Positions 28,301-39,665 of a DNA stretch of 64,000 bases are shown here, piece after piece; the first letter of the stretch is position 1, and each line of letters begins with the position of its first letter. The stretch is from Xestospongia bergquistia (lineage: Eukaryota; Porifera; Demospongiae; Haplosclerida; Petrosiidae). Under the pieces are notes generated by a model. That model ran no database searches and had not been told where the DNA came from. It saw only the letters and a program-made list of their open reading frames with translations. The position numbers were made by a program, and so were the translations under genes. The stretch covers positions 3,415,001 to 3,479,000 of the forward strand of contig OZ014415.1 of assembly GCA_963965975.1 (NCBI GenBank). Direction: 5' to 3'.

Positions 28301-28935
28301 ATAAGGTAAATAAAATAACAACATTCAATTCAAAAGACTTAAAATTCATACTACATTATATCACACTTACCTCCTTTAATATTTTAAACAACACATTCAG
28401 ATGACAAGTAATCACAGGAATATAAATGTGAAAAAACAAAACAATAGAGTAAACAAAATAAAAACAACACCTTAAATATATACTTAGAATACATTATATC
28501 AAAAACTACATACTCTTATGTTGTAAAGGACATGTTCACATTAAAAGAAATAATAGCAACATAAATGTGGAAAGCAAGTGCAATATTGTAAAAAAATGAC
28601 AACAACACATTGATATGCTCAGAATTCATACTCAGGCTATAGATAGATAAAATCTCCAACATATACCTAAAAATAAACCTAGCAAGAAGCGTCGACTATT
28701 ATTAGTGATAGATGCCCAATGTCATAGCAATCACAGTTATGGTTAACAAAATTCATTTCTAATATTCGGAATCAGCAGTTACAGAATGAATCTATTTTAA
28801 TGTCAGTTTTGATCTCATAGGTTGCACTAACAATTATAATAAATAAAATTATTGGAAAGTGGATAAATATAGATACCACATAATCCAAAACAATTATACT
28901 ACAGCCTGCCAAGTTCCCATGCAAGGCATTAAATG
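13345..28935. repeat. satellite array, unit about 635 bp, about 24 copies
   Basis: Landmarks such as GCATTATTAGTGATA recur near 16080, 16720, 17355, 17990, 18625, 19265 and onward to 26885 at a mean spacing of about 635 bp. Each unit also has ATCACATGCAGTTAGTGTTA, TTGTTGATCTCATAAGCTGC and AACCATTAACGTCAATACAA. Central units (about 15.4-27.2 kb) are alike; outer units are shorter or more diverged. Within a unit, the phrase pair A (ATTTAGATGATAAGTAATCA .. CTTAGAATACTTTATATC) and B (CATTATAAGTAATAATACCA .. CTCAAAATTCATACTAGG) align to one another, and a third partial copy (ACTTAGAATGAATACTAC) precedes A, so the unit contains diverged sub-repeats of about 130 bp. No conserved open frame runs through the units. 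It separates the receptor gene from the ankyrin gene. Confidence 0.95.
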
Positions 28936-28939
28936 TTTT

Positions 28940-29929
28940 CATTTGATAGAATCTATATTCTATTAGTAGACTTTGGCTAGGTAAACTTGAAGTTCTTTTA
29001 TTTTCTTCATTCTTTTCTATTTCTTTGCTAAAATTGTAGGTATCAATGTACTACAACTGACGACAGCATTGTATAACTTATGTATAGAATTTTGCATCAA
29101 CAATAAAAGCCAGACAAACATAATAAGTCTCAATAAACATCCAATTGATGGAATAAAAAGTAGAACTCTAATCTTATAATGGATTTATGAGTATATGCTC
29201 TAAAAACAGAAGTCCAGAATACAAGATTTTTTTGATATCAATCAATTCACATGGAGAGGTCTGAACAAGACAATCTATTCCTTTAGATTACTAACTCATT
29301 CTTGTGCTACAATTGTAGCATATAATTGAAAACTTTCTCATTAAATGTAGGGATGGTACCAAAATCACAGCATGAACATCTATACATAACAGACACAATA
29401 TCAAGAGCATGATGGTTATTTCTCATAATGTTTACTTGTACCAGAAAACCTTAACAAGATGTTTGAACTTTAAACTGTTAACTTAGATAGAAAATTAGTA
29501 CTTTCATTTGAGAATGTGCACAAACCATGCAAAAAAAATTCAAATAAATCCAAATAAGAATATTTTGAAAAAATGAAGTAAATGTCAGAAGCTACTCCAA
29601 GCTCTGTATAAACTACTAGTATCATTCTTAAAGCACTTGAAATAAAAATTCTAAAAGCATATACCTTAGGGAAAAACATTAATTTCTCTATAAAATAATA
29701 TTTTAAATCTTCTAGCTTTGTAATTATCTATGCACAAAGACAACAATACAAACAATTAAGAAAAACATCATGCTGCCCTTATACTGCTACTACCACATGC
29801 TTTATGTACTTGTTAGAGTTAGGTAAAGTGCTCTTATATTATTACAATATCTATACTATGTCTTCTCTAATAGTTATTATCCATTCACACAACATAAAGA
29901 ATACAGTTCATTCTCGTGATCTCAATTAC
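28940..29929. other. intergenic, contains part of a dispersed repeat
   Basis: No gene recognised. About 29540-29790 is similar to 57150-57370. Confidence 0.45.
29540..29790. repeat. dispersed repeat, copy 1
   Basis: Shares with 57150-57370 the ordered phrases AAGCACT..AAAATAAA..TTCTAAAAG and AAGAAA.ACATCAT..TGCTGC. The copies are clearly diverged; family unknown. Confidence 0.45.
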
Positions 29930-31427
29930 CGTAGTAACAACATTGATATCAGCATTATGGTTGAGTAATACTTCAACGATGTCTGTATATCCTTTGAAAC
30001 TTGCATAATGAAGAGCCGCCCATCCACTCTATTAGAAAAAACACAATCAATCAACTGTAAAATGAAACTCTTAACACTCTACAATAACAGTACAAACATA
30101 CAAACTCTGTCTATTGTCTTATATTCATGCACATTGTCGTTAACATTATAACATATTACATTCATATATTGTCTACATTTAAGTCATGTTGTACATGTAA
30201 GACTTGACAAAATCTATTACTAGTAAGCTTTAATTATTTTAAAAATTTTAAAGACTAATTCATGCAAGATGGATTAAAAGTATATACAGTGTAATATGAG
30301 GGACTGATAAACAAGATGCAAACAGAAAATTAGTACAATTTAAACCTGTACTATTGACTAAACAGACCAGCATCTGACAAAAATAAAACATGTTGCTCTT
30401 TATGTGCTTAGCATATCAGCTATCATCATCTTTGGATTAACAAAGGGCTCTCTAATTATATTTTAAACAAGTCTAACCAACATCATCTCTCTTTGACAAT
30501 TATTGCATCTCACAAACTATAGGTCTATAATAATCTGTACAATTAAAAAGGTCAGCGTTTCAATTGGGGACTTGTTAATAATAGCAAGAAGCATTCCAGT
30601 TCCAGAAATATACCACTGCTGGATTCATTATGACCATTAAATTATTCAATACCATCTAGTTTTATAACAAGATGAAATCATCCTATCACCACTGTCAGAA
30701 AACCAAAAAAATCTCATGTATTTATTTAGTACCCAGTGAGATACAAATTCAAGTAGTATGCATGACAATTGCTGTCCTATGTATGTACACAACAATTCTA
30801 TTTGTAAACAATTTAAAATGAATAATTCAAACCTAAACCAATGATGCTTCAATTCATGTCTATTACTGTTATTTTGGTTTGTGCATCTCAACTGATTATC
30901 GAGAAAATTATGAAAAGTGATGTCTGTACATCTGATGGTGTCCAAAAGGAATAAGTAGTAAAACTAGTTAATACACACGTTATGAAAACAAATTACAGAT
31001 TTTTCTGATATATATTGTGATAAGGGACTGGTATCATCTCCTTCCAATATTCATCAAAACTGGCATATTCATAGATCTTAATTATGAAATAGACTTACCT
31101 CATCTGTATTATTTATATTGGTGCCTCTAACAAGAGTTTCCTTCACACCAGAGAGATCTCCTTTCTTAGCAAATTCAATTAGAACATTATTCTATTGAAA
31201 AAACGGAAAAACACAAAAAAAGTACTAAATGTAAACTACCATTTCCAAAAACCTAAAAAGACTATTTAAAAATTCCCAGCAACATCTTAGTTTATTTATT
31301 TCAATAATATCTTGCAGTATAAAAATTTCTACAAAATATAGAGCAGTACACATAATAATTTAGTATTGAAACATTTGTGTATTAGATCAAGAGAAATAAT
31401 CTGCAAAAACTTGCTTGATTCATATAT

Positions 31428-31484
<57 letters not shown>

Positions 31485-32444
31485 GCTAAAGCAAGCCATT
31501 AAATTATCTTATTATATCACTTAACATATAAAAAAGTTGTGGAAGTAACTTTATAGATATTCCATATAAATAACACTCAATAACTGGGTGATGTCTCATG
31601 TAGTATAGATATGAGTATCGTGTATGTACTTTACAAACTATAAAAAGGATAGTAAACAGTGTCTTAAACTAACAATAACTGAAACAAAACAACTAAAAAA
31701 CACGATATAGTGGTCACAAATGTGAAGTATTTCTTCCAATAATTGGGACAAAAATTAGTGTTTTCTGTAATGTTACAATTAATAATTTCTTTAGCACTGT
31801 TTACTTGATAAAAAAAAGAGAAAATAGTTCAGTTAATTAAGCAAATCTTATACACATAGCTACATATGAAATTTATATTGGAAGACAATAATTGCAATAA
31901 ACGGAGACAATAATCATCAACTCAGATTTATACATTAACATTCATTCCTAATATTAACACTATAGTATTATGATAGTTTCTTGAACTACAAGCTGTAATG
32001 TGAATTTCTGTCTAGCACATAGATCAGTATATTTGAGACAACTTTTTTTACTCATTTATGATCACCTGCTTGACTCAAATTACTTTCATACATTCATAGC
32101 ACTTGTAAAGTTAATAATTGTGAGACAGCTATTGTAACACATGATAAAAAGCTAGTTAATAGTTTAGCTACATATTTTGGGTTGTTGTTAAAAATGAATA
32201 ACAAAGCAAAAGCAGTTTGATTATTGTAGTGCTATTGTGTTATTCCATAATCGAAGTGTGTATATCTGTCTATGTATTTATCTCTCTATATATAGAAATA
32301 GATAGATAGATAGATATAGATATAGATATAGATAGATAGACAATAGATAACAGATAGACAAATAGTTTAACTACATATTGTAACAGATAGATAAATAATA
32401 GATAAAGATAAATATAGATATATATTTACACAAATATATATATG

Positions 32445-32489
<45 letters not shown>

Positions 32490-33774
32490 TAAAGTATCTA
32501 GGTCTGTTGAAGAGTGCTCGATATCATTTAGACAGAGCGGATTAGACCAGAATTGAAGGATAGAAGAACAGGGGGATCTCGCTTAGTTGCTGTTACTCTG
32601 AGTTTTACACGTTATGTGATCATCAGACAACTAAATACTACTCTGATATATAGTATCGAGGTGTTAACTATGTCTTGTCCCTTGAGAAATGTGCTAAATA
32701 GTACTTGTTTTCATGTCAGCACTTTCAGACTAAATGAAAACAAGTACTATTTAGCACGTTTCTCAAGGGACAAGACATAGTTAACACCTCGATACTATAT
32801 AACCAACCTTCAATCAGAGTAGTATTCAGCTGCCTGATGATCACATAATGCGTGAAACTCGGAGTAACAGCAACTAAGTGAGAGCTATGTTCTTCAATTC
32901 TGGTCTATATATATATATATATACATACAATCTATGTAGGCTGACCATGGCTTGGATCAGGCACAACACAAATGTTTTCAATCATGGTGAAAATAAAGAT
33001 GGCAAACATTACTATATATATATATACCTCAAGTTTGCTAGTTTGAGTACATTAAAAGTTTTTATATATAGACTACAGTACAAATATTTAGACTTCATTC
33101 ACTTGGTAAAATTATTATACACATTACAAAATGAAATCTTGCAATATGCATTAGCTATATAGAAAATTCATGTTTATAGTAAAATCTGCCAAACCTACGT
33201 GCTATGTAAATCTAAATTGTTCTAGGCTACTGTATGTTTATTGCTATTTTCACAGTCTTCTAATAGAATACTATATGCATCTATGTCTACTTATGTGAAT
33301 ATAGCCAGCCTGATAGGCCACTGATAGTTATAAATTATGATATAACAAATGTTTTCATTGATAAACTTCAAACGTTACATGTAATTGTAGTAATCATGTT
33401 AAGTGATAACCATAAGTTATACAAGCATACAAGTACCATACATAGAAGTATGACAGTGTTGTCTAACACAGCAGATAATCTATAGGAATCCTTTGCTTTG
33501 CAAGCTTTGTAACACCTGGTATGAAAATATTTCACACAGGGTAAATCCTGAAGTCCAATCCAATTATTATGATAGCTGGAGCAACAAATAAATTTTTTGT
33601 TTGTGAAAGACCTTTTATCCTATAAAACAGGAACTACAAACTTTCTATTCACCTACAAGGTTACATACATGAAAAATAAAGTTCTTAGAGAGACTGAAGT
33701 ATACTCCCTTCTATAATATACGTAGCATAATGCCAATAGCACTATGATATACTTACCAATTCCTTCTTGTCCAT
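29930..33774 (-). CDS. short ankyrin-repeat protein or 5' part of a truncated ankyrin gene
   Basis: Three exons join in frame: 33757-33774 (MDKKEL), 31099-31191 and 29930-30028. The second encodes the start of an ankyrin helix pair (FAKKGDLSGVKETLVRGTNI); the third, exactly 99 bp, encodes one ankyrin repeat (GWAALHYASFKGYTDIVEVL). All junctions are phase 0 with GT..AG ends. One-repeat-per-99-bp exon is usual for large ankyrin genes, but no further repeat exon is visible between 29929 and the satellite, so the gene is either truncated or ends by reading through the last donor. Ankyrin stacks bind protein partners; no other domain is visible to suggest which. The two introns are long here (1.1 and 2.6 kb). 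Confidence 0.65.
31429..31481. repeat. (AT)n microsatellite
   Basis: Pure AT dinucleotide run ending in TACACACG, inside an ankyrin-gene intron. Confidence 0.95.
32289..32485. repeat. (GATA)n and (AT)n simple-repeat cluster
   Basis: GATA/GATAGATATA tracts at about 32297-32340 and TATATG/TA runs at about 32438-32485. Confidence 0.9.
32544..32906. mobile_element. long foldback element, about 363 bp
   Basis: Almost the whole element is one inverted repeat: AGACCAGAATTGAAG at the left end and CTTCAATTCTGGTCT at the right, with arms of about 175 bp meeting at a short loop near 32722-32737. The inner arm text TAGTATCGAGGTGTTAACTA is matched by its complement at about 32777-32800. TA flanks both ends, consistent with a TA target duplication. 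A 75-codon open frame inside is a by-product of the palindrome. Confidence 0.8.
32910..33756. other. ankyrin-gene intron, nothing recognised
   Basis: AT-rich with short TA runs at 32908-32930 and 33013-33029; no coding or repeat structure seen. Confidence 0.45.
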
Positions 33775-33950
33775 GAGAACAGCAAAATGAGTAAAGACAC
33801 AAACAACAATAATCGATAAGTCACAATTTCTGGTGTTAAAACAATTGTCACTTTAGACTGTGTGCACTAGAGTATCGTGGGACAGTTTTATTGACGCTCG
33901 GTTACTACGTATATTCAGTATTGGGTGGTGAATAGCACCCGACGAATACA

Positions 33951-35412
33951 ATGTATCAAAAAGTACTTTTCATGATCGATCACCTCACTGGAAAGGTGAT
34001 GTTTGGATTTGTCAGTGGACTAACAAGATACCTTAGCGATATTGAAGAGGAAGAACTTATGCAGTTTTGTTCATCTACAGGATTTGATAAGTTTCGCAAG
34101 GAAATTTTAGTCATTATTCAAAGTGTTGTCCAAAAAGGCATAAATGTTACTGTTACAAATGGTTGGTGGGACTCTTTTAGAAAAAGGCATCCATCATTGT
34201 CTCTTAAATATCCTTCCTATGCTAGTGAGCTATGTGTACCTCACCTGAAGCACTTGATGTTTATTTTGATATTCTTGAAGAAACATTATATCAAAATGAC
34301 TTGTCCAGTTAACCTTGCCAAATATATAACTGTGATACAACTGGTATGCCACTAGACCCAGCACCTGCCAAAGTCATTACTCAGAAAGGGCAAGAACATA
34401 CTCAATCAATTACTACTGGTAACAAGACTCAAATTACTGTGTTGTCTTGTTGTAGTGCAAGTGGCCATGTCTACCTATGATAGTAAAAACTGAAATGACA
34501 AGGTACCGTTGCTAGGGTCTATGTATGGCTTGTCATAGAGTGGCTGGATTGATGGTGAACTGTTTGAGCTGTGGTTCAGGCATCATTTTTTGTCTTACAC
34601 TCCACCACTTCGTCTATTACTTTTATTGTTAGATGGACATTCATTTCATTATACTCCAGCTGTTATTAATATAGCTGCAGAGAAAGGAATAATTATGTTT
34701 TGTTTACCACCCCATTCTACACACTTGACTCAGGCCCTTGACAAGATATGTTTTTCCATTTTAAAAATATATTAGCGAGAAGAATGCCGTGATTACTTAA
34801 GCACAAACCTTGGAAAGGTTATCACCAGGTTTACATTTTGTCAGGTTTTTCAACATGCATGGACTCAAAGCACGACAATGGAAAATGTTATGGGCGGTTT
34901 TCATACCACTGGTGTTTACCTTATTAACAGAGCAGCTATTTCTACTAAGACACCAGTAAAATCTAGAATGAAAGATTTAGAAGCCAAGAAAATCCATTAC
35001 CTTCCCCTTTTATAACCCATCTCTATCAAGACATACATCTCCAGTACATAATACCACCTTTACTACTGAAGAGATATTACTCTTTTAACGATATTATGAG
35101 AAAAGCTACAATTTGGAGACTGATGTACGATATAACAAGTAGGTTGAAATGTATCATCCTCCAGGTACACCGAAGTAGAAAATTCATGGATCTCAAATTT
35201 GTCAACTTACCTTAATTTTTTTATATGAAATGCCAATTAAATACAAAGCTTCCAATGAAAGAAACAAAAGCATTTGCTTGCGTTTTGACAAGCGCCGAAT
35301 TTGTAAGATGCTGGAAGAAAAAGTTTTGGAAGAAATGGAAAGAAAAAATGCCTTAGAAGAAAGAAATAGGAAGAAAAGGGAAGTTGAGGCTTGCAAGAGA
35401 AAGATCAAAAGG
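33951..35412 (+). pseudogene. pogo/Tigger-type transposase, broken (element 2)
   Basis: Plus-strand homologue of elements 1 and 3, in several frames. It opens with the end of the Psq helix-turn-helix (DHLTGKVMFGFVSG), then an acidic linker (YLSDIEEEEL), a CENP-B/Tc5-like part ending GWWDSFRKRHPSLSLKYP, and a catalytic block. First aspartate: NCDTTG near 34335; second: LLLLDGHSFHY at about 34620-34655; third: LTQALDKICFSILK near 34730-34765. A C-terminal part (AWTQSTTMENVMGGFHTTGV) follows in another frame, then a TFTTEEI motif and a lysine/glutamate-rich block (35230-35412). Several stops and frame changes show it is dead. It lies just upstream of the ankyrin gene's first exon, on the opposite strand. 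Confidence 0.85.
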
Positions 35413-36425
35413 TAATTCTAATTACTAGTAATATAATGAATACATAATCAATTAGCACCCTTTGTATAAGCAAGTATTTACTACAAGCATTTATTGTTAG
35501 GAAAACAAAGTGTACCTCATCTCTCTGTTAGTGACTCTGGATCAGGTTTTAGTACTTGTAAATGAAGAAATATTTGTTTAAAATGTATATGTAATTAGTT
35601 TTAGATAAACAAAGTGTATCTTGTCCCTCTGTTAATGTCTAGAGCTGGTACTGGTAAATGAATATATATTCAATTACAATGCATTCTATAGTTTATTTTT
35701 AGGTAAACAAAATGCATCTGTTAGCGACTATAGAGCTGCTACTGGTAAAAGAATATACATTTTTATGATGTATTTATAATGTTACTAGGTAAATGAAGTG
35801 TATCTCGTCCCTCTGTTAAAGAGACTGGGGCCAGATCTACTACTGGGAAATGAATAAATACTGGTTTCAATACAATGCATAAATAATTATATCGTCCCTT
35901 TGTTAGTGTCTAGAGCTGGTACTGGTAAATAAATATGTTTTTTACAATTTATTTATAATTTATTTTTAGGTAAACAAAGTGTGTTTTGTCTCTCAGTTAG
36001 TGACTCTTGACCCAGCTTTACTACTGGTAAATGAATATAATATTTGTTTACAATGCATTGTAATTATTTTTAGGTAAACAAAGTGTATCTTGACCCTCTG
36101 TTAGTGACTCTAGACCTGCTACTGGTAAATAAATATATATTCAATTGCAATGTATTTTTTTTGGTAAGGTAAACAAAGTGTATCTTGTCCCTCTATTATA
36201 AAGACTAGAGCCAGATATACCACCAATAAATGAATATATATTTATTTAAAATATATTATTAATTACTATAAGAAGGTAAACAATTACAATGTGTATCTCA
36301 TCCCTCTGTTAGTGACTCTAGAACCAGTTTTATTAATTGTAAATAAATGTATAATTCATTTATAATTATTATATATAGGTAAATAAAATGTGTCTCCTCA
36401 GTCCATTACTACTGGTACCTAAAGA
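35413..36425 (+). repeat. tandem mini-exon/mini-intron array in element 2 (about 9 units of roughly 105 bp)
   Basis: The unit GTAAACAAAGTGTATCT..CCTCTGTTAGTGACTCTAG..GCTACTG is followed each time by GTAAATGAATATAT..TTTTTAG and the next GTAAACAAAG. The first half behaves like a 50-55 bp coding block (reading ..KQSVS.PSVSDS.AGTG), the second like a 45-50 bp intron with GT and AG ends. Several units carry indels or lost splice sites (for example near 35850-35890 and 36210-36260). Confidence 0.75.
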
Positions 36426-36515
36426 CATGTTAATAGTGTGATAATGATTACATTGTAAACAGCTTGCCTGAGTCGTTTATGTTCTCATCCAAGACCTTAC
36501 AAATTTTTACAATGT

Positions 36516-36650
36516 CCTTACTGTGACAGGAGGTACCACTGTTTGTGTATGAAAATAAATTATTTGGATGCTCAAATAACTGACTTTCATTTTAAATGTA
36601 ATAATTGTAAAACAAATGCATTGTCATCTGAACAATTTTTTAATAGTGAC
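36516..36650 (+). pseudogene. zinc-finger (PHD-like) end of element 2
   Basis: Reads CPYCDRRYHCLCMK, then after about 16 residues FKCNNCKT: cysteine pairs, an H-x2-C and a closing C-x2-C, with F where PHD fingers usually have W. It sits after the mini-exon array, the same order as in element 3 (transposase, array, PHD finger). Only the second half of a PHD finger is clear; the first cysteine pair is not certain. Confidence 0.5.
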
Positions 36651-37420
36651 CGAGTGACTTTTGACGTCAACTTTTTCAATAGTGTTTATTTTGTTAGTAT
36701 TTGTTTTATAGTACGAATATGCATACCACGCCTCTTACTTTTGGATCATGGAACACAGTGACAGCCACTAATAAATTCAAACGCTATGTACCAGAGTCTG
36801 TAGAGGTTTAGTAGAACATTTGTTTACTACTTTTAATGAAAAGAACCAAGTGTACGACAGTAGAATATTTTATACGAACTTAGACGGTCCGAAATTCTTC
36901 ATTTTCTGATTGTTGCTGCTAACAGCAAAGTTGACAACGGTGGCCCTCCACATCTAGTGTTTTACCTATCTATGACCAGCATTTATATGTACTAATTTCA
37001 CTGCTTCGATTTTTGACTAAAGCGGGAAGACATCCGAATATACGTGGTGCCTGAACATCAAGTTTACTCTAGACGTTGCAAATATGCTTGTCGCAAACTT
37101 CCATAACTTCTCTATTCCTGCTCTACGCCAATGATACATTACTCAGCTTAATTTCTTTCATTATTTTTCATGCAACCTCTGTCATTGGATTCAAGACAAG
37201 AGAGAAATCAAAAGAGACAGTTGAACCTTCTTCTGACATGCATAAGTAAGCCCTACTGACATGAACCCATATGAATGAATACTGTTACCACCCTCTATGG
37301 ACACTTCGTCATACGTAGAAGACAAATCAACCCATGTCAAACTCTATGACACAAAAAATCCATCCCCTCAGCATCGTAATCTACCTTCATATCCCCAGGC
37401 TCACAAACATATAGGAAAAT

Positions 37421-38215
37421 GTGGATGGTGACACTTTTGCTCAAACTGTCACAATAAAATGCTATGCTGAGATTGTCCACTGGAAACAAAATTTCTTCAA
37501 GGTTCCATCAGGAAAGGCTGGAAATGTATTTGTAACCATGTCATCCAACTTAATCTTAATGGTGAATTTGACCAGTTTTTTCAAGAACTATCCAAGACAA
37601 CTTACAAAAAAAGGTCAAAATCAGAGGAGCACACTACTCGTCCCATCTCCAAACTGATGATGAAGAGGAAATTTAAAAATGTTCTTTGACTGATCACTTA
37701 CCAAGGAAAGAGAAGTGTGCTTCCCCTCAACAGCCTTGTTCCTGGATGAATTGAGCAGCAGATTCATCAAGGATGGATGCCACAGAATACAATACATTTG
37801 CATTCTGCACACACTCAATGGTCTCTACAAGCCATAGCCTCCCTTACCAAATGAATATTTACAGCATATGTGGACCAGAGGGGACTCGAGACATTTGTGT
37901 CCTGCAGATTAATTGCACTAGAAAAGGCCTTTGTAGCAGACCTGTCAAAACAGGGGAGACTATTTGATGTACCATTGTGAAAGCCACTCCACCTATGTCC
38001 CCATCCCTTGCCAGATTATTCACCAACACATGTTGATTGGATGTTAATCTCTTCATTAATGGAGACACCATCCTGTCACAAGAGGGCACAACATAAGGGG
38101 ATCCTCTCACTATGAACATGTATGCTATTGGTACAATTTGCCTTATCCATCAGCTATCCAAAAAGCAAACACAGTTTGCAGACTATGCCTCTGCATCAAA
38201 GACCTTGCTGATCTA
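37421..38215 (+). pseudogene. decayed non-LTR/DIRS-like retroelement fragment
   Basis: The open frame beginning MDGDTFAQTVTIKCYAEIVH contains HWKQNFFKVPSGKAGN, a phrase I associate with the N-terminal region of reverse-transcriptase polyproteins common in cnidarian and sponge genomes. In another frame FSKLMMKRKF..LITYQGKRSVLPLN and LETFVSCRLIALEKA read like later parts of the same polyprotein. Stops occur every few dozen codons. No catalytic reverse-transcriptase motif is left, so the class is uncertain. Confidence 0.45.
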
Positions 38216-39242
38216 AGACATTAGTGAGACTACCTTTTGATAGCTGTACTATCTCTTTGAAAGTTTTATTGTTGATCTCTTTGATATTACTGTCATGTTG
38301 CTTGTGATATCTGACAGAAGTAAAAGAGTGACTTTTTCTTTGCATTTTTCCATGTGTTATATAAAATATTTTCCTCCAGATCATGATTGTTAGAGCCATT
38401 AGTGCTAGCTGTTTGTCAATGGACTGTTCTTTTGTTGAAGTCTCTCCATTTGTTGGCTTACTGATTTGTGGTGGTAGCATTGCTCATTAAAACTATTCTA
38501 TTTGGTGGGTAAATGTCTGCTTTCATGAAAGCATTGACAATAGTATAAAGAAAGCAGATAAACTGTTCTAAAAACTTGACAAATGACCCTAACCAGGTCT
38601 TGTCAACATAACTACCTCTTTTTTCACAATTGTATTCAAGAACAGTCATTCCTGTTTTAGAAGAGCAAAGAAACCAACATATAGTGGCTGTGTTATATGT
38701 AAACAATGAGGTTAAAGGCAATAAAGAAAAATACCATTTACCTTACAGAATTTTAATACATCTAGGTCAATGTGTAATGTGTGACCATCTATCTAAAAAA
38801 GGATCCATAGAATAATCATTTAAATGTACATAATCAATGTTTTCATGATTTTTGTATGCTGTTTTTCCATTTGGTGGAAACTGTCTGGTAATTACCTCTT
38901 CAAAGACTACATTTGAATTGAAAATAATTTATTTTTTGTATTGTAGAAAGCAATAGATTTCATCCACTGTTGTTTGTTTAAAACCTTCCACGGTTTCAGT
39001 AGCACTACAGGAGAATCTAGACCCTGGGAAAACACAGCTTCAATCTGTCAAAATGAACCACCTGAAACTTCTTCCTCTGGATATCTTTAATTTTGTAGTA
39101 GCTTTCTGAGAGTTGTTTCTTAACTTGGAATTGTCCAGTCCTAGGATGATCAACTTCTTAAAACTGTCCTTAAGGGACAACAGCCTATTCTTACTTTCTA
39201 TGTAATCTCTTACAATGAACATATCTCCTATTATATTATATA

Positions 39243-39317
39243 TAATGTATATGTGTGTGTGTGTAAATATATGTATATGCATACATGCATGCATACATAC
39301 ATACATACATACATACA

Positions 39318-39392
<75 letters not shown>
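39243..39392. repeat. compound microsatellite (TG)n-(CATA)n-(TA)n
   Basis: TG run, then about 15 tandem CATA/ATAC units, then a TA run to 39392. Long open frames across it on both strands are artefacts of the repeat. Confidence 0.95.
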
Positions 39393-39399
<7 letters not shown>

Positions 39400-39539
39400 A
39401 GAGCTTATATAGTGCACAAAACAACAGAAAAAGGAATCTAGTGATTACCTGATGTATGTTGGTACTTGCTACAATGATTGATGTTATAGTGTCTAACACA
39501 TAGTGGACTCTAAAAGAGAATTAGCAATAAAGGAGATCA

Positions 39540-39665
39540 TTAAGAGAGAGAAAGAGACAGATAGAGAGACAAAGACAGAGAGACAGAGATAGAAGGACAG
39601 AGACACAGAGAGAAGCAGAAACAGAGACAAAGACAGAGAGAGAGAGAGAGAGAGAGAGGCAGAGA
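39540..39665. repeat. GA-rich (AGAGAC)n low-complexity tract
   Basis: Degenerate AGAGAC/AGAGAG repeats; opposite-strand serine/leucine open frames here are low-complexity artefacts. Confidence 0.85.

Larger units (their letters stand above)
33900..37062 (+). mobile_element. Tigger-type DNA transposon, element 2 (limits approximate)
   Basis: Contains the transposase remnant, mini-exon array and zinc finger. The text CCGAATATACGTG at about 37036-37048 repeats a 13-base stretch of element 3's right terminal repeat (51723-51735), so the right end is probably near 37060. I did not find a convincing left terminal repeat. Confidence 0.5.

Noticed and set aside
13345-28935. Regular repeats suggesting a CRISPR array
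   Set aside because: The unit is about 635 bp and the whole unit repeats, with no unique spacers; the context is eukaryotic.
30646-30945. 99-codon minus-strand frame
   Set aside because: Lies within an ankyrin-gene intron, has no splice support and no recognisable domain.
32553-32780. 75-codon plus-strand frame
   Set aside because: Lies within the foldback element, with no family match; a by-product of the palindrome.
39040-39441. Open frames of 62-125 codons over the compound microsatellite
   Set aside because: Composition is pure TA/CATA translation (repeated IYIY and YVCM); a repeat artefact.
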